From Agreia sp. PsM10 (GTDB lineage: Bacteria; Actinomycetota; Actinomycetes; Actinomycetales; Microbacteriaceae): a stretch of DNA of 45,777 nucleotides. Both the position numbers and the translations under genes were made by a program. Under the pieces are notes generated by a model. The model searched no databases. It was given only the letters and a program-made list of their open reading frames with translations, and had not been told where the DNA came from. Below are positions 35,261 through 42,732 of the stretch, piece after piece (within the stretch, counting starts at the first letter, position 1; each line of letters starts with the position of its first letter). Location of the stretch: the NCBI RefSeq assembly GCF_030433855.1, contig NZ_JARUXC010000021.1, positions 1 to 45,777 on the forward strand. The letters are read 5' to 3'.

Positions 35261-35974
35261 CTACTGACCCGTACGGGGCTTGATGCCCCGGTGCAGGGCG
35301 ACGATGCCGAGGCTGAGGTTCTTGTACGCGACCCTCGAGAACCCGGCCTCACGCATCCATTCGGCGAGCGTCTTCTGGTCGGGCCAGGCCTTGATCGAGT
35401 CGCCCAGGTAGTCGTAGGCCTCGGCGTTCGACGACGCGAGCTTCACGAGGGTGGGCATGACCCTGTTGAGGTAGGTGAAGTAGCCCGATCGCACGAGCTT
35501 GGCCGGCGGCTTGGAGAACTCGCAGATGACGATGCGTCCGCCCGGCTTGGTCACCCGATAGAGCTCCTTCAAGGCCACGTGCGGATCGACGATGTTGCGC
35601 AGCCCGAACGAGATGGTGACGGCGTCGAACTCGTCGTCGGCGAACGGCAGGTCCATGCCGTCGGCCTGCACGAACTCGACGTTGCGGTTGCCCGCCTGCT
35701 GCCGCTTGCCGACCTCGATCATGCCGGGCGAGAAGTCGGCTGCGACCACGTGTGCGCCCTTGGCCGCCAGGGCGGCGCTCGACGTTCCCGTTCCCGCGGC
35801 GAGATCGAGGATGCGATCGCCTGGCCGGGGGTCGACGGCACGAACCGTGGCCGCGCGCCACAGCTGGTCGTTGCCCACCGAGAGGACCGCGTTCGTGCGG
35901 TCGTAGTGCGTGGAGACCTGGTCGAACATCGCGGAGACCGCCTGGGGCTTTTTAGTAAGGTCTGCCTTATTCAC
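35261..35974 (-). CDS. menG: Demethylmenaquinone methyltransferase (MenG/UbiE)
   Basis: A 237-residue SAM-dependent enzyme for the last step of menaquinone synthesis. The SAM motif is ILDLAAGTGTSSAALA, followed by ADFSPGMIEVGK and DLPFADDEFDAVTISFGLRNI, both UbiE/MenG signatures. The C-terminus (YDYLGDSIKAWPDQKTLAEWMREAGF) is also typical. The GTG lies six bases after TACACT (35981-35986, reverse strand), so it is leaderless. It heads the menG/polyprenyl synthase/fprA operon. Confidence 0.95.
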   Translation of the reverse strand: MNKADLTKKPQAVSAMFDQVSTHYDRTNAVLSVGNDQLWRAATVRAVDPRPGDRILDLAAGTGTSSAALAAKGAHVVAADFSPGMIEVGKRQQAGNRNVEFVQADGMDLPFADDEFDAVTISFGLRNIVDPHVALKELYRVTKPGGRIVICEFSKPPAKLVRSGYFTYLNRVMPTLVKLASSNAEAYDYLGDSIKAWPDQKTLAEWMREAGFSRVAYKNLSLGIVALHRGIKPRTGQ

Positions 35975-36043
35975 TCGTCCAGTGTAGTTGCGCTGCCCGC
36001 ATGGCGGCTGGGATTGACCAGCTGTGCAGAGCGCACCTCGAGT

Positions 36044-36418
36044 TCAGGACAGCGGCCGCGAGAACAGGTTCACGAGGGTGCCGTCCGGATCGCGGAACAG
36101 CGCAGAGCGATTGCCCCACGGCATCGTCGTCGGCGCCAGCACGACGTCGTCGATCGCAGGGCGAATCCGGTCGAACTCCGCATCGACGTCGGCGACCATG
36201 AACTCGACGACGATCGAGCCGTCGGGTCCGGGCTTCGGGGCCGCGTCGCCGAGCATCGCGACGGTCGCGCTGCTCGCGATGGCGAACGTGCCCGTCTCGG
36301 TTCGGAACTCGGCGAACACGGGCGCCGGCCGAGCGGCGACCACGCCCGTGACGGTCTCGTAGAACTCGACGAGACGGTCGACGTCGTCGGTGATGAGGCG
36401 GATGGATGTGAGATTCAC
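36044..36418 (-). CDS. VOC superfamily (glyoxalase/bleomycin-resistance) protein
   Basis: A 124-residue vicinal-oxygen-chelate protein with the paired beta-alpha-beta-beta-beta fold: MNLTSIRLITDDVDRLVEFYETVTG in the first half and VEFMVADVDAEFDRIRP...WGNRSALFRDPDGTLVNLFSR in the second. A GTG start is preceded by GGAAAGG. It follows the WYL regulator on the same strand by 88 bases, and the two may form a small unit. The function (detoxification or antibiotic binding) cannot be deduced. Confidence 0.88.
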   Translation of the reverse strand: MNLTSIRLITDDVDRLVEFYETVTGVVAARPAPVFAEFRTETGTFAIASSATVAMLGDAAPKPGPDGSIVVEFMVADVDAEFDRIRPAIDDVVLAPTTMPWGNRSALFRDPDGTLVNLFSRPLS

Positions 36419-36506
36419 GATGGCCTTTCCGTCGGGCCGGTCGGCTCGACGTCTCCATGCTGAGGCTCGTCGGCGACACCGTCCTGTCGGTGTTTACAGG
36501 CGCTTT

Positions 36507-37226
36507 TCAGTATGCGGTCCCGGTCGTCGTGACCTTGCGCAGCTCTCCGAACGAGATGTCGAGGTCCGAGGCGTCGAGAGTGCGGCGGGCAGGAGTCTCC
36601 CCGGTGGGCTCCGCGCTGGCGATCCGGTCTCCACGGAATGCGCGAATCGCCTCGCGATCACGGCACCAGGCGACGAGATACCAGTGCTGGCCCCGGCCCA
36701 CCCGTCCCATGGGTTCGATCTCCCGCGTCGAGCGCGCCCCGTTCTTGTCGGCATACGAGATGCGGAGCACCTGCCCCGTGCGAAGAGCCCGCGCAAGCTC
36801 CGGCGCATGTTCCGCCGACGACTCGGCGACAGGCCCGTCGGTCAGGAGGTGCACGCGAGCGGACAGCTCCACTGTCTCGGCGAGGTGCCGGTCGTCCATG
36901 ACCGCGACCACCTTCCGCAGCGCCGAGCTCGCCGCCGCCCGGAACGGGCTGGTCGCCAGCATCTCGAGGGAGATCGCGACCGCGAGCGCCTCGTCGACGG
37001 TGAAGCCGAGGGGCGACAGGGTGTGCGACGCGTCGAGGCAGTAGCCACCGGTGCGCCCGGGCTCCGCCCAGATCGGCACGCCGCTCTGCTGCAGGGCCGA
37101 CAGGTCTCTCTCGATGGTTCGCGAACTGACCTCGAACCGGTCGGCGAGCCACCGGGCGCTGCGTGGCCGCGGCGCGACCGCGCGAAGCTCCTCGACGAGC
37201 GCGTAGAGGCGATCGGTGCGGTTCAC
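36507..37226 (-). CDS. YafY-type regulator with HTH and WYL domains
   Basis: A 239-residue transcription factor. The N-terminal DeoR-like helix-turn-helix (about 5-55) contains SARWLADRFEVSSRTIERDLSALQQSGVPI. The WYL ligand domain follows (about 130-225; VLRISYADKNGARSTREIEPMGRVGRGQHWYLVAWC). GTG start six bases after TAGGGT (37233-37238, reverse strand), hence leaderless. It is divergent from menF with only 42 bases between the two starts, so binding here would affect both. The likely target is the VOC gene behind it. Confidence 0.9.
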   Translation of the reverse strand: MNRTDRLYALVEELRAVAPRPRSARWLADRFEVSSRTIERDLSALQQSGVPIWAEPGRTGGYCLDASHTLSPLGFTVDEALAVAISLEMLATSPFRAAASSALRKVVAVMDDRHLAETVELSARVHLLTDGPVAESSAEHAPELARALRTGQVLRISYADKNGARSTREIEPMGRVGRGQHWYLVAWCRDREAIRAFRGDRIASAEPTGETPARRTLDASDLDISFGELRKVTTTGTAY

Positions 37227-37232
37227 AACTCG

Positions 37233-37262
37233 ACCCTAGCCAGCCCCTGGCCGAACTAGGCT
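37233..37262. promoter_or_regulatory. Back-to-back leaderless promoters of the WYL regulator and menF
   Basis: TAGGGT on the reverse strand (37233-37238) and TAGGCT on the forward strand (37257-37262) each end six bases before their start codons (37226 and 37269). Both -35 regions must overlap the opposite gene's -10 or coding start. Confidence 0.7.
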
Positions 37263-37268
37263 GAACAG

Positions 37269-38531
37269 GTGAGCGAAACGTCACGAACCCTCCCCCGTCT
37301 GGTCGTCGAGACCACCCGCGTCGACGACATCCGACTTCTGGTGCCGCTGCTCGACTCGCGGCATCCGCTGCTCTGGATGCGCAAGGGCGAGGGCATGGCC
37401 GGCGCGGGCGTGGCGCTGCGGCTCGAGTTCTCGGGCGAGAGCCGATTCGTGGATGCCTGCCAGACGTGGCGAGAGGTCGCCCGGCTCGCGCAGGTGACCG
37501 ATCCTCTGCAGTCGCCGGGCACAGGACTCGTCGCGTTCGGCGCATTCGCCTTCTCCGCCACCTCGGCCCTCATCTCCACGCTCATCGTTCCCGAGATCGT
37601 CATCGGCAAGCGCGCGGGCGTCTACTGGATCACCCGCATCACCGCGCTCTCCGAGTCCGGCGATCCGATCGCGCCGCCCCTGCCCGCCCCGGTGGCGCGC
37701 CCCCTCGGGGCCGAGTACCGGCTGTCGCTGCTGCCCGGCCAGGTGAAGCCCGACGACTACCGGGCATCGGTCGAGGCCGCCGTGGTACGCATCTCGGCGG
37801 GCGAGCTGAACAAGGTCGTGCTCGCTCGTGACCTGGTCGGCCATCTGCCCGCGGAGAGCGATCTGCGCCGCACCCTCACCGACCTCGCCCTGGGCTACCC
37901 CGACTGCTGGACCTACGCCGTCGACGGCCTCATCGGATCGAGCCCGGAGACCCTGGTGCGCGTCGACCACGGAACGGTCAGCGCACGAGTGCTCGCCGGC
38001 ACGGTCTCGCGCGGCCGCGACGCGGAGGCCGACCACGAAGCGGCCATCGCGCTGGCCACGAGCGCGAAAGACCTCGACGAGCACCGCTTCGCCGTTGCCA
38101 GCGTGGTGCAGTCGCTGCAACCGCACACACGCACGCTCATCACCTCCGAGATCCCCTTCACCCTGAAGCTGCCCAATCTCTGGCACCTCGCAACCGATGT
38201 CGAGGGCATCCTCTCCGACGGGTCGACGTCGCTCGATCTGATCGCCGCCCTGCATCCGACGGCCGCCGTGGCCGGCGCGCCGACGGCGACCGCCCTGGCC
38301 GTCATCGACGAGCTCGAGCCGTTCGACCGGGGTCGCTACGCCGGCCCCGTCGGGTGGGTGGGCGCGGATGGCGACGGCGAGTGGGCCGTCGCGCTGCGCT
38401 GCGCCCAGATCGCCGAGAACGGCGACATCACCGCCTACGCCGGCGCGGGCATCGTCGCCGAGTCCGACCCCGACCGAGAGCTCATCGAGACGAAGATGAA
38501 GTTCCGTCCCATCGTCGAGGCCTTCGGCTAG
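37269..38531 (+). CDS. menF: Isochorismate synthase (MenF/EntC family)
   Basis: A 420-residue Mg enzyme turning chorismate into isochorismate, the entry to menaquinone. The chorismate-binding domain is complete: LNKVVLARDL, ETLVRVDHGTVSARVLAGTVSRG, SAKDLDEHRFAV, LHPTAAVAGAPTATAL and the C-terminal YAGAGIVAESDPDRELIETKMKFRPI. The GTG start lies six bases after TAGGCT and is leaderless. MenG and MenD, other enzymes of the pathway, are also in the window. A salicylate or siderophore role is possible but less likely here. Confidence 0.92.
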   Translation: MSETSRTLPRLVVETTRVDDIRLLVPLLDSRHPLLWMRKGEGMAGAGVALRLEFSGESRFVDACQTWREVARLAQVTDPLQSPGTGLVAFGAFAFSATSALISTLIVPEIVIGKRAGVYWITRITALSESGDPIAPPLPAPVARPLGAEYRLSLLPGQVKPDDYRASVEAAVVRISAGELNKVVLARDLVGHLPAESDLRRTLTDLALGYPDCWTYAVDGLIGSSPETLVRVDHGTVSARVLAGTVSRGRDAEADHEAAIALATSAKDLDEHRFAVASVVQSLQPHTRTLITSEIPFTLKLPNLWHLATDVEGILSDGSTSLDLIAALHPTAAVAGAPTATALAVIDELEPFDRGRYAGPVGWVGADGDGEWAVALRCAQIAENGDITAYAGAGIVAESDPDRELIETKMKFRPIVEAFG

Positions 38532-38541
38532 GAGATGAACC

Positions 38542-39321
38542 GTGCGTCGCTCTCCCAGCTCGTTCCCTGAGCCCGTCGAAGGGCCGCGCGCGAAGGTATC
38601 CCTTCGACAAGCTCAGGGAACGTCGGCCGAGCGCTTCGCCCTCGCGCGTGCCGCCTACGGGCGCACGTCGACGCCCGACGACGAGACGCGGGCCGCCGCC
38701 GCGGCACTCGAGCTGCACGAACTCGACCTCCGCGAGGCCGCCGAGCGCGCGGCCCTCTACCGGGCCGCCCTCGATGCCGAGGATGCCCGCGAGCGCCGGG
38801 CCCATCGCATCCGGTCTCGCGTCGTTCGGGTGTCGGGCGTGCTGGCCGCGCTGGGCCTCGTCGCGGCGGGCGCCTCAATGCTGCTCTCCCCTCCCGCGTC
38901 GCGCGACGGCGAGCCGTTCGTCGACACCATGGAGCTCGGCCACCGCGAGGTCGCTCCCCTGCCGACCCGCGTTCCGGCGGGGGTGGTGACCACGGGCAGC
39001 GCCGCGTCGGCCCAACGTTGGTTCGACGCCGAACAGACCGACGCGGACATGGCGATCGTGATGGCCCCAGACCTCGATCTGTCGTCCACGCGCGCCGTCG
39101 GCTCCTCGGTCGAAGGGTGGAAGGTCTGGGTGGCACAGGATCTGAAAGGCAACCTGTGCGTGCTGGCGTTCGAGGAGACGAGCGGAGTCGGTGGTTTCAG
39201 CTGCGCGACTCCCGACGATTTCACGGCGTCCGGACTGGAGATGACGACGACGGGCACGACATCGCTCACGGTCTTCTGGGACGGCTTCGACCTCGAGACC
39301 CGGTCTGACGATGTGCCCTGA
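38542..39321 (+). CDS. Single-span membrane protein of unknown function, REP in its start region
   Basis: A 259-residue protein I do not recognise. A charged cytoplasmic part (about 1-90, Ala/Arg/Glu-rich) is followed by one membrane span (about 93-113, GVLAALGLVAAGASMLL) and an extracytoplasmic domain ending with a Cys pair (NLCVLAF, GFSCATP). The GTG at 38542 follows AGGAGA. Codons 7-27 are a REP-like palindrome (38561-38622), giving PEPVEG and SLRQAQGT. An ATG at 38535 reads MNRASLSQL and then stops inside the REP, so an older start may have been broken and replaced. Begins just after menF and may be co-transcribed. Confidence 0.75.
   Translation: MRRSPSSFPEPVEGPRAKVSLRQAQGTSAERFALARAAYGRTSTPDDETRAAAAALELHELDLREAAERAALYRAALDAEDARERRAHRIRSRVVRVSGVLAALGLVAAGASMLLSPPASRDGEPFVDTMELGHREVAPLPTRVPAGVVTTGSAASAQRWFDAEQTDADMAIVMAPDLDLSSTRAVGSSVEGWKVWVAQDLKGNLCVLAFEETSGVGGFSCATPDDFTASGLEMTTTGTTSLTVFWDGFDLETRSDDVP
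38561..38622. repeat. REP-like palindrome (copy 2), inside a coding start
   Basis: CGTTCCCTGAGC... (38561-38583) pairs with 38600-38622, leaving a 16-base loop. Sequence and layout match copy 1 at 17832-17884. Unlike copy 1 it is read through as protein. Confidence 0.85.
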
Positions 39322-39324
39322 CGC

Positions 39325-40188
39325 CTAGCTGGCCGCGAGCCGCGCCTTCTCGACCTCGATGTCGTAGTCGGCAGGGGGCCAGCCCTGGCCGAACGCCGCC
39401 ATCGTCTCGATCAGGAGCTGCTGCACGGCGGCCCGGGCGTACCACTTGTGGTTGGCCGGCACCACGAACCACGGAGCGACGTCGGTCGACGTGTTCTGGA
39501 TGGCGAGCTGGTACGCCTCCTGGTAGGCGGGCCAGAGCAGGCGTTCGTCGACGTCGCCGGGGTTGTACTTCCACAGCTTGTCCTCGCGTTCGAGGCGTGC
39601 AGCGAGTCGCGCCTTCTGCTCATCGGAACTGATGTGCAGCATCACCTTCACGATGGCCGTTCCCGACTCGGTGACCTGGCGCTCGAATTCGTTGATGAGC
39701 TCGTAGCGGTGCTCGATCACGTCGGGGGCGGCGAGGTTGCGCACCCTCGCGATGAGCACGTCCTCGTAGTGCGAGCGGTCGAACACGCCGATCTGGCCGG
39801 CCTTCGGCAGGGCGTTGCGGATGCGCCAGAGGAAGTCGTGGCTGAGCTCCTCGGGCGTCGGCTTCTTGAACGAGGTGTGCGCAACGCCCTCGGGGTCGAC
39901 GGTGCCGATCACGTGACTGACGATGCCGCCCTTGCCCGCGGAGTCCATGGCCTGCAGCACGAGCAGCACGCTGCGGTTGTCGCCGGAGAGGCTGTTGGCG
40001 TGGAGTCTGATCTGCAGGTCGTCGAGGGTCGGGGCGCCGGCGGCGAGCGCCTTCTCACCCTGCTTCTTCGAGGCCGAGACCCCGGGTGTGCTCTCGGGGT
40101 CGAGATCGGCGAGCACGAAGCCCTCGCGTGCGGCGAGCAGCTCGCGGGCACTGCCCGAGAAGAAGGAGTCGTCGTTCTTGGCCATCAT
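39325..40188 (-). CDS. Polyphosphate kinase 2 family protein
   Basis: A 287-residue PPK2-type enzyme that transfers phosphate between polyphosphate and nucleotides. Walker A-like AMDSAGKGG near residue 80 and the DRSHYEDVL lid region are present, together with GVAHTSFKKPTPEEL, SSDEQKARLAAR and the C-terminal APWFVVPANHKWYARAAVQQLL. The first of two adjacent ATGs is used, with AAAGGGAA just upstream. Length matches single-domain PPK2. Whether it favours AMP, ADP or GDP cannot be read here. Confidence 0.92.
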   Translation of the reverse strand: MMAKNDDSFFSGSARELLAAREGFVLADLDPESTPGVSASKKQGEKALAAGAPTLDDLQIRLHANSLSGDNRSVLLVLQAMDSAGKGGIVSHVIGTVDPEGVAHTSFKKPTPEELSHDFLWRIRNALPKAGQIGVFDRSHYEDVLIARVRNLAAPDVIEHRYELINEFERQVTESGTAIVKVMLHISSDEQKARLAARLEREDKLWKYNPGDVDERLLWPAYQEAYQLAIQNTSTDVAPWFVVPANHKWYARAAVQQLLIETMAAFGQGWPPADYDIEVEKARLAAS

Positions 40189-40227
40189 TGTTCCCTTTCG
40201 CCGAGCGTGAACCCACTGTAGACGGCG

Positions 40228-40890
40228 CTACAGCGCCCTGCGGGTGAAGACGTAGTGCACGGCGCCCGACGGCGACGCGGTCACCTCGACGTCGAAGCGT
40301 TCCTCGAGGCTCTCCAGGCCGTCCCAGAGACGGACTCCGCGACCAAGCACGATCGGCACGACGACGATGTGCAGGTGATCCACGAGGTCGGCCTCGAGGA
40401 ACTCGCGCACCACCGTCGGCCCGCCGCCGAGGCGCACGTCGAGGCCGCCCGCCAGCTCGGTCGCGAGGTCGAGGGCCTCGCGCGGGGACGCATCCCGGAA
40501 CAGGAACGAGGTCTCTCCCACCTGCAGATCAGGACGCGCGTGGTGAGTCAGAACGATCACCGGCGAGTGGAACGGGGGCTCCTCGCCCCACCAGCCGCGC
40601 CAGGACTCGTCCTCCCACGGTCCCTGCTGCGGGCCGAACTTGCGGCGGCCCATGACCTCCACGCCGATGCCCGCATTGGTCGTCGCAGCGAACGCGTCGT
40701 CGACGCCCCGGGTTCCGCGGCCCATCGCTTCAGCGTCGTGCCCGGTCATGCTCGTGAAAGCGTGAGTCGGGAAGAACCAGCTCATGAGCCTCTGCCCGGC
40801 ATGGCCGAACGGCGTCTCGAACGATTGGCCCTCACCGGTCGCGAAGCCGTCGATCGAGACGGCCAGGTTGTGCACTCGAAGTTTCGTCAC
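40228..40890 (-). CDS. Dihydrofolate reductase-like (RibD C-terminal) protein
   Basis: A 220-residue protein with the DHFR/RibD_C fold: LRVHNLAVSIDGFATG at the start, GRRKFGPQQGPW, VIVLTHHARPDL, and GGLDVRLGGGPTVVREFLEADLVDHLHIVVVPIVLGRGVRLWDGL. Such proteins often lack true folate reductase activity. The GTG lies six bases after TATATT (40897-40902, reverse strand), a near-perfect -10 and the best leaderless example in the window. Confidence 0.9.
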   Translation of the reverse strand: MTKLRVHNLAVSIDGFATGEGQSFETPFGHAGQRLMSWFFPTHAFTSMTGHDAEAMGRGTRGVDDAFAATTNAGIGVEVMGRRKFGPQQGPWEDESWRGWWGEEPPFHSPVIVLTHHARPDLQVGETSFLFRDASPREALDLATELAGGLDVRLGGGPTVVREFLEADLVDHLHIVVVPIVLGRGVRLWDGLESLEERFDVEVTASPSGAVHYVFTRRAL

Positions 40891-40934
40891 GGGGGCAATA
40901 TAGCAACCGCGCGAGGTCGGGCCGAAAGCAGCGG

Positions 40935-41414
40935 TCAGAGAACGAACCGGGCGCGTTCGTTTCGGAGCATCGTGAATGGGTCCATGCACGGCACTCCCAA
41001 GGCTAGGCAAGCATCGGGCATTTTGATATTCGTGAGAGACAGAGGCGCCGACTTCTCGTGCGTTACGACCGTGTGTCCGTGAGCATGTGCATACGCGACG
41101 ATCTGATAGTCAGCACCTCCGAGGAAGGCACTGATGGCCGACGCTCTGTATGAACCCGACGCCGCCCAGGCTGCCAGGACACCGAGGCTGGGCGCAGTGG
41201 CAGCATCCACTGCCCGAAAAAGCGTCCTGCGCGTCGAAGCCCACGTCGTTAGGTCATCGTCGACCGCCCTCAACTCTGCTGCGACCTTGTCGATGCTGCA
41301 CAGAACGCCAGACGCATGCCCTTGATCAATCCAATCCCAGAACGCGGGTACAAAATCAAACCCGTAATGCAGATTCTTCGACTGAATAAAAATATTTGCA
41401 TCGAGGAGGTACAT
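40935..41414 (-). CDS. PIN-like DUF4411 family protein, probable toxin
   Basis: A 159-residue protein of the DUF4411/PIN type, predicted RNase. The start MYLLDANIFIQSKN carries the first acidic residue, followed by FVPAFWDWID and GGADYQIVAYAHAHGHTVVTHEKSAP, with the acidic D of the PIN core, and IKMPDACLALGV. The start overlaps the stop of the upstream protease/regulator gene by one base (TGATG), so they are translated together. Base composition is AT-richer than the surrounding genes. It is the presumed toxin of a toxin-antitoxin pair. Confidence 0.85.
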   Translation of the reverse strand: MYLLDANIFIQSKNLHYGFDFVPAFWDWIDQGHASGVLCSIDKVAAELRAVDDDLTTWASTRRTLFRAVDAATAPSLGVLAAWAASGSYRASAISAFLGGADYQIVAYAHAHGHTVVTHEKSAPLSLTNIKMPDACLALGVPCMDPFTMLRNERARFVL

Positions 41415-42571
41415 CAGGTCACCCCCAGATGTTCGCCGAGTTTTATAAAAGTTTCATGCTTGGCCGCACCAACCAATCCATACGCATCGCGAAACAGGGT
41501 TCCGCCCTCTAGCGCATCAACGATGACGGCTCGGGCGAAATGCTGGCTAACTCGCAACGGCTGGGTGTTGTAGAAATCGCCGCCCCCGGGCCCTTGCCGC
41601 TGCCGCGCAAGAATTGCAGTGAGGCGGTCAAGTTCATCCGCGTAGAGATCTTGATACGCCGCCCACTGCAGAAAACCTGCATCGAAAAGTCTCTTGAGGA
41701 TAACGAGCGTGCTAACCCGATATCGGTTGGCCAACCTGCGAAGCTCAGCAGCGTCGACAGTTCCGTTGAAGTCAGTTCTTATGCTGGCGATTGGTACCAG
41801 AATTTCTGCAGCCACTTGATTCGCCCAGACCTCATTGGCGTTCGAGCTATCCAGCGCCATTGCTGCGTCGCTCAGAGCTGTCTCACCAACCCATATATGC
41901 ACGAGTTCATGGACCAATGTGAACATCTGCGCGGCTTTAGTATCGCTTCCGTTCACAAAAATGAGCGGTGCGACACTATCTGCGAGCGCAAACCCCCTGA
42001 ATTCATCTCGATTAAGCACTCGGTGAGTATTCCCGCCCACAATCCCGCTGATCATCACGAGGATGCCGACACCCTCGACGATGTCGATTAGTCGTCGAAA
42101 TGCGTCGTCGCCATTCTGGAAGCCCCCGCGCTGAGGCATGGTGAAGCCAAGCGCACGACGAATCTCGTCTGCTGTGACTTCGACCGGGTCTCCGACGTGC
42201 ACGGTACCCACAAAGGGCAAGGGCTCATAGCCTCGGTTGATTGCGAACTGGCGATACCAATCCTGGCGCTCTTGGCAGATGTAGATCGTGTCCAGCAGGT
42301 CTGGACTGGGTCGGCGGACCGGCAGGTTGCCAATCGTTCGATAGTCGGGGATCGGTAACACCTCGACCGGTGGATCAGCGAGGAAGAGGAAACCCAAAGG
42401 CGCGTGAGTCGCATTGGCGAACTTTTCAAGCTGCTTCAGCGTCGGCTGCTCGGAGCCGCGATTCCATTCATCAAACTTGGGGAACCGTCGGTGAATGTCC
42501 GCCGGGCTCATTTGAGCTCGATCAACAGCCCATTCCAGTAGAGCGGGCTCAACAGGTATACGTACCACCAC
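41414..42571 (-). CDS. XRE-like/ImmA-IrrE metallopeptidase, probable antitoxin
   Basis: A 385-residue COG2856-type protein. An XRE-like N-terminal part (about 1-60; LLEWAVDRAQMSPADIHRRFP, PTLKQLEKFANATHAPLGFLF) precedes a zinc peptidase domain with the HELVH motif (VHELVHIWVGE) and the later acidic residue in ANEVWANQVAAEILVP. I chose the GTG at 42571 because GAGAGG lies six bases upstream; the frame is open a few codons further. COG2856 proteins are known partners of PIN-type toxins in type II systems. Lower GC and lack of any link to menaquinone suggest horizontal arrival. Confidence 0.85.
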   Translation of the reverse strand: MVVRIPVEPALLEWAVDRAQMSPADIHRRFPKFDEWNRGSEQPTLKQLEKFANATHAPLGFLFLADPPVEVLPIPDYRTIGNLPVRRPSPDLLDTIYICQERQDWYRQFAINRGYEPLPFVGTVHVGDPVEVTADEIRRALGFTMPQRGGFQNGDDAFRRLIDIVEGVGILVMISGIVGGNTHRVLNRDEFRGFALADSVAPLIFVNGSDTKAAQMFTLVHELVHIWVGETALSDAAMALDSSNANEVWANQVAAEILVPIASIRTDFNGTVDAAELRRLANRYRVSTLVILKRLFDAGFLQWAAYQDLYADELDRLTAILARQRQGPGGGDFYNTQPLRVSQHFARAVIVDALEGGTLFRDAYGLVGAAKHETFIKLGEHLGVT

Positions 42572-42732
42572 GGTTATACCTCTCAACAATTCAACTCAGT
42601 ATTGCCTAAGACTGCCCCCTACGCCCCGACATTTCGTTGATCGTGACCTAGTCACTTCTACACTCGGCTGCCGACATCCGTCGAGATTCGTCTCAATCGT
42701 TAGCTCGGCCAATTGGCGACAGAGACGTCAGA

